Assembly (NCBI GenBank): GCA_028717785.1 | Contig: JAQUND010000002.1 | Span: 96,926 to 160,925 of the forward strand | DNA from: Candidatus Nanoarchaeia archaeon | GTDB lineage: Archaea; Nanoarchaeota; Nanoarchaeia; SCGC-AAA011-G17; JAFCDX01 | Length of the DNA stretch: 64,000 bases | Direction: 5' to 3' | Part shown: in pieces, positions 52,405 through 60,293 of the stretch | How positions within the stretch are numbered: the first letter of the stretch is position 1 | Layout: each line of letters starts with the position of its first letter | Notes under the pieces: model-generated | Told to the model about the DNA's origin: nothing | Seen by the model: the letters and a program-made list of their open reading frames with translations, nothing else | The model's database searches: none | Translations under genes and position numbers: made by a program

Positions 52405-52429
52405 TATCTATAGAGTTTAAAAAAATAAG

Positions 52430-53032
52430 TTAATAATTAGTTCTAAGTCTATATAAATTCACTTGATACTTTAAGCTCCATTGTTGAAAAAGCTCTTCTG
52501 GTGTAATTCCACAATTCCAAAATAATTGTTGAAAATCAATCCAAACCTGTTTAAATCTTTTTTCAAAAATTAATAAATCCACTAAATATTGGGATTGTCT
52601 CCATTTCCTATTTTTTAAAAGATTAGCTGTTAATCCTAATGATTTAATAACTTTTATAGAAAAAATTTCAGCAGTTACAGGATCTAACTTCTTTTTACCG
52701 AAGTTTTTTATATTTTCTTTATTAAAAATCCATTCTAAATTTGTTACTGACCATCCATAAAGGTTATAAAGTTCTATTAAAAAATTAAAAGCATCAACAA
52801 TTTCTTCTTTAAAATGTTGTGGATGTTCTGTATCTTCAAGAGCTTCGGATATTTCTTCAGTAACCCGCCAACAATATTTTTTAAAAATTTCTTGATCTTC
52901 ATAAGTATCTATATCGAAATTTTTAAATATTTCTTTTTCTGTAGGCTCATATTGAAACATAATTTCCATTTGTTTATTTTCAATAAAATCAAGATCAATA
53001 TTTTTTAAAGGACTAAAGTTTTCTGTATTCAT
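52430..53032 (-). CDS. MazG-like all-alpha NTP pyrophosphatase (200 aa)
   Basis: The catalytic pattern E-E-x-x-E ... E-x-x-D is visible as TEEISEALEDTEHPQ then KEEIVDAFNFLIELYNLY (about residues 54-92). This is the dUTPase/dCTPase-type alpha fold. It would clear a nucleotide such as dUTP or dCTP from the pool. It overlaps the kinase-UDG gene by 4 bases, so the two are likely to act together. Confidence 0.75.
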   Translation of the reverse strand: MNTENFSPLKNIDLDFIENKQMEIMFQYEPTEKEIFKNFDIDTYEDQEIFKKYCWRVTEEISEALEDTEHPQHFKEEIVDAFNFLIELYNLYGWSVTNLEWIFNKENIKNFGKKKLDPVTAEIFSIKVIKSLGLTANLLKNRKWRQSQYLVDLLIFEKRFKQVWIDFQQLFWNCGITPEELFQQWSLKYQVNLYRLRTNY

Positions 53033-53934
53033 AGATTTTTTAATTTTTCAATGTACCAAGTATAATTTTTTGAATGAAATCTTTTAACATAGGAAGGATG
53101 TTCTAAAACTTCTCCTATCCCTACTTTTTTTTGGATATCTTTATTAAAAAAAATTATTTTTCTTGGTTTTAAAAGCTCTATTTCTTCTTCAAGAGCTTTT
53201 AAATTTAATTTATAATTATTTTCGCATTTATTCCAATTAGTAAAATAAGGCATAATTTTATTTGGATAAAATCCTGCTTCATAAAGACATTTATGAAGAA
53301 ATTCAGAAGAACCTTTATCACTAATAAAAGCTCTTAAATATCCATTACCTATAGATTGATTACTAGGCATATCTCCTATAAACATAAGAGAATTTTCGCT
53401 TTCACAGTCTCCTGAAAATAAAAATTTTTTGAAAGGCTTAATTTGTTCTAAAAAAAATTCATAATAAGATTCTATCATATGTAAAAATGAACATAAATCA
53501 TTTAATTTATAATCATAAACATATCTTGCTAAATAAGATTTTTCAATAGTTTTGTCATAATATTGAATCATTGCATCTACTTCATCTATGTTAATATAAT
53601 CATCTCCTCGATTTTTTATATTTTCATAAATAGTTTCTTTAGCAGGGCGAACATAAAGTATTATAGGAGCAAATGGCATTAATCCTGCTTCAATTAAATA
53701 TTGATGCCAAGGTTCCATTTTAACTCGATTGGGTTTAAATTGAGGATAAACTAATTCACTTATATAATATCTTTCAAGATAAAAATTAGCATAAGTGGCT
53801 GGGGAATGCAAATAATATGAAAGCTGATTCTTTTTTGGATAAAAAGGCTTTATTAAAGGTATAGTAGAATTATTTTTAATAAATTCAACTACAGTACTTT
53901 TACCAGCAGCATCCGGACCTTCAATAATAATCAT
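53029..53934 (-). CDS. P-loop nucleotide kinase fused to a uracil-DNA-glycosylase-like domain (301 aa)
   Basis: The N-terminus has a Walker A GPDAAGKST (6-14) in a thymidylate-kinase-like fold, followed by a helical region to about residue 165. Residues 183-300 look like a UDG superfamily domain, with a motif FIGDMPS (185-191), FTNWNKC (231-237) and HPSYVKRF (279-286), like the motifs of family 4-type UDGs. The two domains suggest one protein that handles a modified pyrimidine as nucleotide and as base. Activities are inferred from motifs. Confidence 0.75.
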   Translation of the reverse strand: MIIIEGPDAAGKSTVVEFIKNNSTIPLIKPFYPKKNQLSYYLHSPATYANFYLERYYISELVYPQFKPNRVKMEPWHQYLIEAGLMPFAPIILYVRPAKETIYENIKNRGDDYINIDEVDAMIQYYDKTIEKSYLARYVYDYKLNDLCSFLHMIESYYEFFLEQIKPFKKFLFSGDCESENSLMFIGDMPSNQSIGNGYLRAFISDKGSSEFLHKCLYEAGFYPNKIMPYFTNWNKCENNYKLNLKALEEEIELLKPRKIIFFNKDIQKKVGIGEVLEHPSYVKRFHSKNYTWYIEKLKNL

Positions 53935-53998
53935 GTAACTTGTATTTTGTTATAATCCTATTATAATTCTATATTAAAAAAGTTTTATAAATATACTA

Positions 53999-54103
53999 TT
54001 ATTTTTTATTCTTTTTCTTTTTTATTTTAGATTGTCTAAAAGACCATTTCCATAGTAAAAATACCAATATAGGAACTAATACTAAAAACCAATGTTCATT
54101 CAT
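53999..54103 (-). CDS. Small single-pass membrane protein (34 aa)
   Basis: Too short for standard ORF calling but well formed: a start at 54103, a hydrophobic segment WFLVLVPILVFLLW (residues 5-18) and a Lys-rich tail (KIKKKKNKK), giving a positive-inside single span. It lies in the otherwise non-coding 53935-54106 gap, with 3 bases to the fucose synthase stop. Similar small phage membrane peptides act in lysis or superinfection exclusion. The function here is unknown. Confidence 0.55.
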   Translation of the reverse strand: MNEHWFLVLVPILVFLLWKWSFRQSKIKKKKNKK

Positions 54104-54106
54104 ATT

Positions 54107-55048
54107 TTATTTTTTAAGGGTATCATAATTTTTTAAAAACCACTGATAAGTTTCTTTTATGCCTTGCTTAAGAGGAATTTTTGGATACCATCCAAGTATA
54201 TTTATACGTGTAGTATCCAAAAGTTTTCGCATAGTTCCATTTGGATATTTTGTATTCCAAATAATTTCACCTTTATAATCTATAATATTTGCTATTATAT
54301 TTGCTAAAAATTCAATAGAAATATCTTCTCCCGATCCAACATTAATATGCATAGGATCGTCATATTCTTCCATTAAAAGTAATAATGCTTCAACTAAATC
54401 ATCTACATGTAAAAATTCTCTTTTAGGAGTTCCATCCCCCCATAATGATAAAGATTTTAATCCAAATATTTTTGCATCATGAAATTTTCTAACCATAGCA
54501 GGTAATACATGAGAACCCATAAGATTAAAATTATCTCCAGGACCATATAAATTACAAGGCATAATGCTTATAAAGTTACATCCATATTGTTTATTATATG
54601 CTTTACACATTTCAATTCCTGCAAGTTTAGACATTGCATAAGCACTATTAGTTGTTTCTAGGGGTGCTGAAAGAATGTATTCTTCTTTTATTGGTTGCGG
54701 GCATTCTTTAGGATAAATACAAGAACTACCAAGAAATAATAATTTTTTTGTTTCAAATTTTCTAGCAGCTTCTATAACATTAGTTTCCATAACTAAATTA
54801 TCATAGATAAATTCACCAGATTGAGAATTATTAGAATAGATTCCACCAACTTTAGCGGCAGCCATAAAAATATATTCTGGTTTAAACAATCTAAACATTG
54901 TTTCGGTTTCTTTTTTATCAGTAAGATCTAATTCTTTATGTGTAAATGTTAAAATATTCTTATATTTTCTTTCATTTAATTTTCTTAAAATAGCAGATCC
55001 TACTAAACCTGTATGGCCAGCAACATATATTTTACTTGTTTTTTCCAT
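54107..55048 (-). CDS. fcl: GDP-L-fucose synthase (313 aa)
   Basis: Rossmann motif GHTGLVGSAI (11-20), then active-site SSC (GSSCIYP, around 105) and Y-x-x-x-K (YAMSKLAG, around 135). The whole length matches the epimerase/reductase that turns GDP-4-keto-6-deoxymannose into GDP-L-fucose. It ends one base before the start of the Gmd gene on the minus strand, so both steps of the pathway are encoded together. Confidence 0.92.
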   Translation of the reverse strand: MEKTSKIYVAGHTGLVGSAILRKLNERKYKNILTFTHKELDLTDKKETETMFRLFKPEYIFMAAAKVGGIYSNNSQSGEFIYDNLVMETNVIEAARKFETKKLLFLGSSCIYPKECPQPIKEEYILSAPLETTNSAYAMSKLAGIEMCKAYNKQYGCNFISIMPCNLYGPGDNFNLMGSHVLPAMVRKFHDAKIFGLKSLSLWGDGTPKREFLHVDDLVEALLLLMEEYDDPMHINVGSGEDISIEFLANIIANIIDYKGEIIWNTKYPNGTMRKLLDTTRINILGWYPKIPLKQGIKETYQWFLKNYDTLKK

Positions 55049-56080
55049 TTAATTTAATTCATTTTCCATCATTATTTTTACAATATCTTTGAATTTAGTT
55101 TTAGCTTCCCATCCTAATATTTTTTTAGCTTTTGAAGAATCCCCGAGTAAAAATTCTACTTCAGATGGTCGATAATATTTTTCATCAATTCCAATAACTT
55201 CCTTCCATTCTTTCATATCCCATAAAATATCTCTTCCTTCTTCATCTTTTTTCCACTGAAATATATCTTTTATATCTTTTGGAAGATAATTTAAACATTC
55301 ATCGATAAATTCTCTTATAGTATGAGTTTCACCAGTTGCAAGAACAAAATCATCAGGAGTTTCTTGTTGTAACATCATCCACATTCCTTTAACAAAATCA
55401 GGAGCATATCCCCAATCTCTTTTAGCATTTAAATTTCCGAGATAAAAAGTTTCACCAATTTTAAGATATTTTGTAAGTCCTTCAACTATTTTTTTTGTAA
55501 CAAAAGTAGATCCTCTTCTTTCGCTTTCATGGTTAAATAAAATGCCATTACAAGCAAAAATATTATAAGCTTCTCTATAATTTTTAACTATCCAAAAGGC
55601 ATATATTTTAGATACTCCATAAGGACTTCTAGGATAAAAGGGGGTGGTTTCTTTTTGAGGAACTTCTTGAACTTTACCAAAAAGCTCACTTGTAGCTGCA
55701 TTATAAAAACGAGTATTTGGACAATGTTTTCTTATAGCTTCAAGCATATTTAAAGTTCCTATTGCATCTGTTTGAGCAGTATATCCAGGAACATCAAAAG
55801 ATACTTTTACATGAGATTGTGCAGCTAAATGATAAATTTCATCAGGTTTAATTTTATGTATAATTTGATCAATAGAAAGAGCATCCGTAACATCTCCATA
55901 ATGTAAATGAAGTTGATTAAAAATATGTTCTATTCTTTGAGTATTAAATGATGAAGAACGACGAATAATTCCATGAACTTCATATCCTTTTTCAAGAAGA
56001 AATTCAGCAAGGTAACTCCCGTCCTGACCATTTATTCCACTGCAGAGGGCGATGGGTTTTTTAATATTTAAATTTTTCAT
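55049..56080 (-). CDS. gmd: GDP-mannose 4,6-dehydratase (343 aa)
   Basis: [20 protein letters not shown] (14-33) is the Gmd NAD(P)-binding motif. Active-site TSE ([13 protein letters not shown]) and Y-x-x-x-K ([11 protein letters not shown]) follow, with the family signature [15 protein letters not shown]. It makes GDP-4-keto-6-deoxymannose for the adjacent fucose synthase. Product fucose could decorate phage proteins, host surface or DNA. Confidence 0.93.
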   Translation of the reverse strand: MKNLNIKKPIALCSGINGQDGSYLAEFLLEKGYEVHGIIRRSSSFNTQRIEHIFNQLHLHYGDVTDALSIDQIIHKIKPDEIYHLAAQSHVKVSFDVPGYTAQTDAIGTLNMLEAIRKHCPNTRFYNAATSELFGKVQEVPQKETTPFYPRSPYGVSKIYAFWIVKNYREAYNIFACNGILFNHESERRGSTFVTKKIVEGLTKYLKIGETFYLGNLNAKRDWGYAPDFVKGMWMMLQQETPDDFVLATGETHTIREFIDECLNYLPKDIKDIFQWKKDEEGRDILWDMKEWKEVIGIDEKYYRPSEVEFLLGDSSKAKKILGWEAKTKFKDIVKIMMENELN

Positions 56081-56771
56081 TCATATAATTTTTAAAAAAT
56101 ATTATCCAATTTTCTCTATTAAAATTTGTTTTCATGTGATCTTTATGGCAAAGAGTAATTAAATTTTCTTCTAAATTATTTAATTTATTGTAATCAATAT
56201 GATGTACATCCTTTCCATTTCCCTTACAAATAGCACATTTATAATTATCTCTTTCTCTGATTTTATTTCTTAAAGTTCTATTAAATTTTTCATCATACGG
56301 ATTTTCAGATATCCCTCCATACCAACCTCCATTTTTATTCCCTCTTAATTTATATCCCTTTCCATACATTGGATTCTTTTTCCCTTTACAATCTTGATGA
56401 TTTTTACTAATTTTTGCTTTATGCTCATCTGAACAATGTTTTCCATAAAACCCATTTCGTTCTCCTAAACTAGATAAAGACATTTTTATTTTTGTTTCTT
56501 CAGAAGCTTTTTTTCCAATTTGAGTTAATTTAAATTTTTCAATGAATTCTTTAGAATGTTTTTTTCCATAAAATCCATTTCGTTCTCCCGAATTAGATAA
56601 AGACATTTTTATTTTTGTTTCTTCTGAATGTTTTCTTCCTTCATTTCTTTTACCATTATTAGATTTAGCACACAATGAAGAACAAAATTTTCTTTTATAA
56701 GATTTTTTATTATTAAGATTTACAAAAAATTCTTTTTCACATTCAAGACATATTCTAATTTCTTGCATCAT
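56061..56771 (-). CDS. HNH homing endonuclease with NUMOD3 repeats (236 aa)
   Basis: The N-terminus has a C-x-x-C...C-x-x-x-C zinc finger ([17 protein letters not shown]), then NUMOD3 units: [30 protein letters not shown] and others, two of them near-identical tandem copies. The C-terminal HNH is [20 protein letters not shown] followed by CHKDH. It is inserted at the start of the fucose operon, its stop overlapping the Gmd gene by 20 bases, so it probably arrived later without breaking it. Confidence 0.9.
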   Translation of the reverse strand: MMQEIRICLECEKEFFVNLNNKKSYKRKFCSSLCAKSNNGKRNEGRKHSEETKIKMSLSNSGERNGFYGKKHSKEFIEKFKLTQIGKKASEETKIKMSLSSLGERNGFYGKHCSDEHKAKISKNHQDCKGKKNPMYGKGYKLRGNKNGGWYGGISENPYDEKFNRTLRNKIRERDNYKCAICKGNGKDVHHIDYNKLNNLEENLITLCHKDHMKTNFNRENWIIFFKNYMNEKFKY

Positions 56772-56806
56772 TTAAAATTATATTATAATAAATGAATAAG
56801 TTTTAA

Positions 56807-56820
56807 AGATAAATAAATAA
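56807..56820 (+). promoter_or_regulatory. Late-promoter-like stretch before a tagged LRR-like gene
   Basis: AGATAAATAAATAA lies 8 bases before the ATG at 56828, in a divergent gap. It resembles the GATATATAAATAAA motif seen elsewhere but lacks the exact TATAAATA. Low confidence. Confidence 0.3.
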
Positions 56821-56827
56821 AAAATAC

Positions 56828-57334
56828 ATGAATATAGTTAAAGAATCATTAGATTTTGAAAGAGAAGGAACTCCTTTTAAAAAACTTAATATAGGAGTAA
56901 AAAAATCAATAGAAAATTGGTTAGAAAACCATAATATTTATAATTATGTAATAAATGAGGAAGAAAATAATTATATTTATTCTAAACAAAATATATTTTT
57001 ACATTTATGTAATTTAGTAAAATTACCCGATTATATACAATTTTTTATAGTTGATGGTACTTTTACAATCCATAGAAATAAATTAATATCATTAAAAGGT
57101 TGTCCTATAAATGTTTTAGGATCATTTTCATGTCATAATAATAAATTAAAATCATTAGATGGATGCCCAGAATTAGTTAAAGAAAATTTTTCTTGTAATG
57201 ATAATTTATTAACATCATTAGACGGATGTCCAAAATTAGTAGGGGGAAATTTTTATTGTAAAAATAATAAAGTAAAATTTACAAGAAAAGATGTATTAGC
57301 AAGATGTAAAGTTAAAGGATCTATATCTGTATAA
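56828..57334 (+). CDS. Leader-tagged LRR-like protein with three clear repeats (168 aa)
   Basis: Leader MNIVKESLDFEREGTPFKKL then NIG. The body has the clearest LRR-like array: LISLKGCPINVLGSFSCHNN, LKSLDGCPELVKENFSCNDN, LTSLDGCPKLVGGNFYCKNN, a 21-residue period ending KCKVKGSISV-like. It is the only tagged gene on the plus strand between two minus-strand blocks. Confidence 0.8.
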   Translation: MNIVKESLDFEREGTPFKKLNIGVKKSIENWLENHNIYNYVINEEENNYIYSKQNIFLHLCNLVKLPDYIQFFIVDGTFTIHRNKLISLKGCPINVLGSFSCHNNKLKSLDGCPELVKENFSCNDNLLTSLDGCPKLVGGNFYCKNNKVKFTRKDVLARCKVKGSISV

Positions 57335-57351
57335 AAATAAAAATAATAAAT

Positions 57352-57414
57352 ATGAGTTATTTAACTGCTAATGGTAAATTATTAACTGCTAATGGTAAAT
57401 TAGTGGTTGGTTAA
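57352..57414 (+). CDS. 20-residue repeat peptide
   Basis: ATG at 57352 opens a 20-codon frame ending TAA at 57412. It encodes two exact LTANGKL units (MSYLTANGKLLTANGKLVVG), repeated at the DNA level as TTAACTGCTAATGGTAAATT. It follows the LRR-like gene by 17 bases. Either a real micro-protein or the remnant of a larger repeat protein. No function can be given. Confidence 0.4.
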   Translation: MSYLTANGKLLTANGKLVVG

Positions 57415-57444
57415 AAGTTGTTTTAATTAATAATAAATATTGAA

Positions 57445-58123
57445 TTAAGATAACGATTTCCAATCTATTACACTTTTTATAGATTCTTCAGCTTCTTCAA
57501 TAGTTTTTGATGGGGAACCACCAAATCCTTTTATTGACATACCAATATAGGGTTTATTTTCAGATGAAGTATCTTTTAAAATAAGTATAGGAAGCCCTTT
57601 ATAATTTCTTATAAATTTAATTTTTTTAACATTAGGAAATAATGGAGGTACACTATCTATATCCCAATTCCATTCTGTATTTTTTATAATTTGTCGATCA
57701 ATTTCTTTTTGACCTATACCAATTTTTTCTATAGGGGAACCTTCTCTATTAAATTCTAATCTTTCTGATAATCCGGTTCTTCTAATATAATTGCTAATTC
57801 TTTTTTTCATATATTTTATAGCTTCTTCTTTAGTTTCATATGCTGAAGTTTCATCCATAGTAGAAGTAGCCATATATAATAAAATTTTAGTAGTTCTTTT
57901 ATTATCAATTTCATAAACAAGTATAGGAAACCCTTTATAATTTCTAATTAAATCAATAGGTTTAACTCTTTTAAAAAAAATCAGGATTACGAAAAGAACG
58001 AGTAGTGTACCAATCGGTTTCTTTAATAAACTTTTTATTATCTTCTTGACCAATTCCCATCTTTTTGATAGGAGAACCTATTCTATTAAAATTTAAGGAT
58101 TCTCTTACTATATTAGTAATCAT
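57445..58123 (-). CDS. Two-module leader-tagged protein interrupted by a frameshift at an 8-T run
   Basis: From the ATG at 58123 the frame reads TNIVRESLNFNRIGSPIKKM then GIGQEDNKKFIKETDWYTTR, a normal leader and start of the module, but stops after a run of eight T (57973-57980). The continuation (RVKPIDLIRNYKGFPILVYE) lies one frame on; with seven T the frame is continuous. A second leader copy (LEFNREGSPIEKIGIGQKEI) and YKGLPIL module follow. So this is a slippage site, a recent mutation or an assembly error. A 202-residue frame from 58053 in the downstream reading frame is not a natural start. Confidence 0.7.
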
Positions 58124-59450
58124 AAAGCCAAGATTTTATTTTTTCTTCTGCTTCTTCTGGGGTATCATATAAATCAGGTTCATCCATATAAGGTTCTCCA
58201 CAATCAGAAGTTCCTCTATATTGAATTTTTCTATTTCTTTTAATCTCGGTTATTTTTATCCAATAAGGTTTCCATTCAAAAACTTTTAAAAGTTTTTCAT
58301 CCGGATCATTCCAATCCCAATCTATTTTAGCAGCTTTTTGTCGAAGAATTTCTTGTTGTCCCATATCCATTTTCTCAATAGGAGTTCCTTTTCTTTCAAA
58401 ATTTATAGATTCCCCCATTAAATAAAGATGTTTATCTATTTCCTCTTTTATAAATTTTATAGCATTTTCTGGAGTTTTAAAATAAAAAGAGCCAAAATTA
58501 AATGGACTAAAAGCTATATAAGGTAATGCAAATATGGATTCATTAGTACCTCTTTTTAATACTAATATTGGATTCCCTCTATAATTACGAATTAAATCAA
58601 TAATTTTATATCCATTATTTTTAAAATAATCTATAGTAAATCCATTCCAAATAGTATCTTCTATAATTTTTCTATCTATAGTAGATTTTCCTATATCCAT
58701 TTTTTTAATGGGATTACCACTTTTAGTAAAATTTAGAGATTCTTTTATCTTATTAGATAATATTTGATCTATTTTAGATTTAGTATCATCTTCAGCTTCC
58801 TTAGGGGTTTTACAATATTGATAACTAACTTGAGGAGTAAATACAATAGAGGGAACAGCTATATAAGGTAATTTTAAATCATCCTTATCTTTTAAAATTA
58901 AAATATTAACTCCTTTATAATTTTTAGTTAAATTAATAACTTCATAATTATCTTTTTTTAAATCTTCAATAGTCCAATTATCCCATAAAGTATTTTTTAT
59001 AATTTGTCGGTCAATTTCCTTTTGACCTATATCCATTTGTTCAATAGGAGTTCCTGATCTTTCAAAATTTATAGATTCTTTTACTATTTTATCTGCTATT
59101 TTATCTATATAAGTTTTTTCTATAGCAACGGATTCTTCTGGATTTTCAAATATAATAGGTTTTTCTTTACCTAAATATGGGTTATATGTATTTGATATAG
59201 ACATAAATCCTAAAGAATCAGATTCATCTGTAGGAAAAATTTCAGAGGTTTTAATTAAATATCCTTTATATTCTATAATATCAAAAATTTTTTCATCATA
59301 ATTAAAATAAATATTATAATCCCAATCAGTTTTAGCATCTATTTGTTTAAGATGTTCTATTTGACCTATACCTAATTTATCAAATGGGATTCCTCCCCTA
59401 TTAAATTTTTGTATTTTTTCTAATGATTCCTTTATAAAGAGGGCTTTCAT
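58113..59450 (-). CDS. Four-module leader-tagged protein (445 aa)
   Basis: The best example of tandem modules. Leader copies begin near residues 6, 123, 235 and 345: IKESLEKIQKFNRGGIPFDK, VKESINFERSGTPIEQMDIG, IKESLNFTKSGNPIKKMDIG, GESINFERKGTPIEKMDMG. Each is followed by the same roughly 110-residue domain (TEDWxx, then IxxYKGxxILxL, YIAxx, then TPEEAxxxIKxxID). The arrangement is like a polyprotein of four units. It overlaps the start of the next gene by 11 bases. Confidence 0.85.
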   Translation of the reverse strand: MKALFIKESLEKIQKFNRGGIPFDKLGIGQIEHLKQIDAKTDWDYNIYFNYDEKIFDIIEYKGYLIKTSEIFPTDESDSLGFMSISNTYNPYLGKEKPIIFENPEESVAIEKTYIDKIADKIVKESINFERSGTPIEQMDIGQKEIDRQIIKNTLWDNWTIEDLKKDNYEVINLTKNYKGVNILILKDKDDLKLPYIAVPSIVFTPQVSYQYCKTPKEAEDDTKSKIDQILSNKIKESLNFTKSGNPIKKMDIGKSTIDRKIIEDTIWNGFTIDYFKNNGYKIIDLIRNYRGNPILVLKRGTNESIFALPYIAFSPFNFGSFYFKTPENAIKFIKEEIDKHLYLMGESINFERKGTPIEKMDMGQQEILRQKAAKIDWDWNDPDEKLLKVFEWKPYWIKITEIKRNRKIQYRGTSDCGEPYMDEPDLYDTPEEAEEKIKSWLYDY

Positions 59451-59944
59451 TTATTTCCTAATTTTTGTATGAATTCTTCTAAATTCTTTTTTTGATCTTG
59501 TAATTCTTGTATATTTTTATTAATATTCTTTATTTTTTCTTTTACTTGTTTTAAATCCCCATATTTTTCTTTAGTAAGATATTTAATTATTTTTTCACCA
59601 GTATAATCACTATCTACTAATATATTTCCATCTTCATCTGCTAATTGAAACCCATAATCTCCAATATCTTCAAATTGTTCTTTAGCAATTTTTTTAGTAG
59701 CATAGGATAATTGATAACTATTAATTATATTATCAGAATTATCTAAATCATCTAAAATAAATTCCCTTACTTCTGGACCATATTGAAAACTGTCATTTTC
59801 TGTAGCATATATTCTTAATTTTTCTAATGCTTTTTTAAAATCTTTTACAATTCCTTTCCATCCTCTACCAATATCTAATTTAGTTAAGGGATTAGATTCG
59901 CTTCTATCAAAATTAAGATTAATATTTTCTTTTACTATTTTCAT
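59447..59944 (-). CDS. Leader-tagged helical protein (165 aa)
   Basis: Leader KIVKENINLNFDRSESNPLT then KLDIGRGW. The rest has a globular middle and a coiled-coil-like end (NKNIQELQDQKKNLEEFIQK). Its first ~80 bases are nearly identical to those of the next gene upstream (see findings). It overlaps the four-module gene by 4 bases. Confidence 0.75.
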   Translation of the reverse strand: MKIVKENINLNFDRSESNPLTKLDIGRGWKGIVKDFKKALEKLRIYATENDSFQYGPEVREFILDDLDNSDNIINSYQLSYATKKIAKEQFEDIGDYGFQLADEDGNILVDSDYTGEKIIKYLTKEKYGDLKQVKEKIKNINKNIQELQDQKKNLEEFIQKLGNK

Positions 59945-59954
59945 TTAACTTAAC

Positions 59955-60293
59955 TTACATTACTGAAGCACTGGCACTAAAATAACGATTAAGAGGATCA
60001 TATAATTCATTGATTGCATCTTTAATAGATACATCCTCCCATAAATCATAAACAGTTCTTTTAATTAAAGTATAATCTCCTGTCATATCAGTAATCATTT
60101 TTTCTACTGATTCAGCAGTAATATCTACATACTTTCGAAATTTTTCATTAGGCCATTTTTCTATAAGGCCATTTACTACTTTAACAATATAATATTCAAG
60201 TTCATTCCATCTTTTACCAATATCTAATTTAGTTAGTGGATTAGATTCACTTCTATCAAAATTAAGATTAATATTTTCTTTTACTATTTTCAT
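59955..60293 (-). CDS. Leader-tagged protein, duplicated 5' end (112 aa)
   Basis: Leader KIVKENINLNFDRSESNPLT then KLDIGKRW, almost identical to the preceding gene in the map. After the tag the bodies differ (LEYYIVKVVNGLIEKWPNEK, then MITDMTGDYTLIKRTVYDLW). Unknown function. The shared leader with unrelated body is direct evidence of module exchange. Confidence 0.75.
   Translation of the reverse strand: MKIVKENINLNFDRSESNPLTKLDIGKRWNELEYYIVKVVNGLIEKWPNEKFRKYVDITAESVEKMITDMTGDYTLIKRTVYDLWEDVSIKDAINELYDPLNRYFSASASVM

Noticed and set aside
53981..53998. TATAAATA-like sequence at about 53985 on the plus strand
   Set aside because: It points away from all genes nearby; surrounding genes are on the minus strand.
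57445..58053. A 202-residue frame starting MVKKIIKSLLKKPIGTLLVL as an independent membrane protein
   Set aside because: The hydrophobic start is the out-of-frame reading of a normal leader-tagged module; the frameshift at the T run explains it better.
2401..60293. The recurring leader as a secretion signal peptide
   Set aside because: It lacks a hydrophobic core and a signal-peptidase site; it is charged (K/R-E, E-R-G) and also occurs inside chains.
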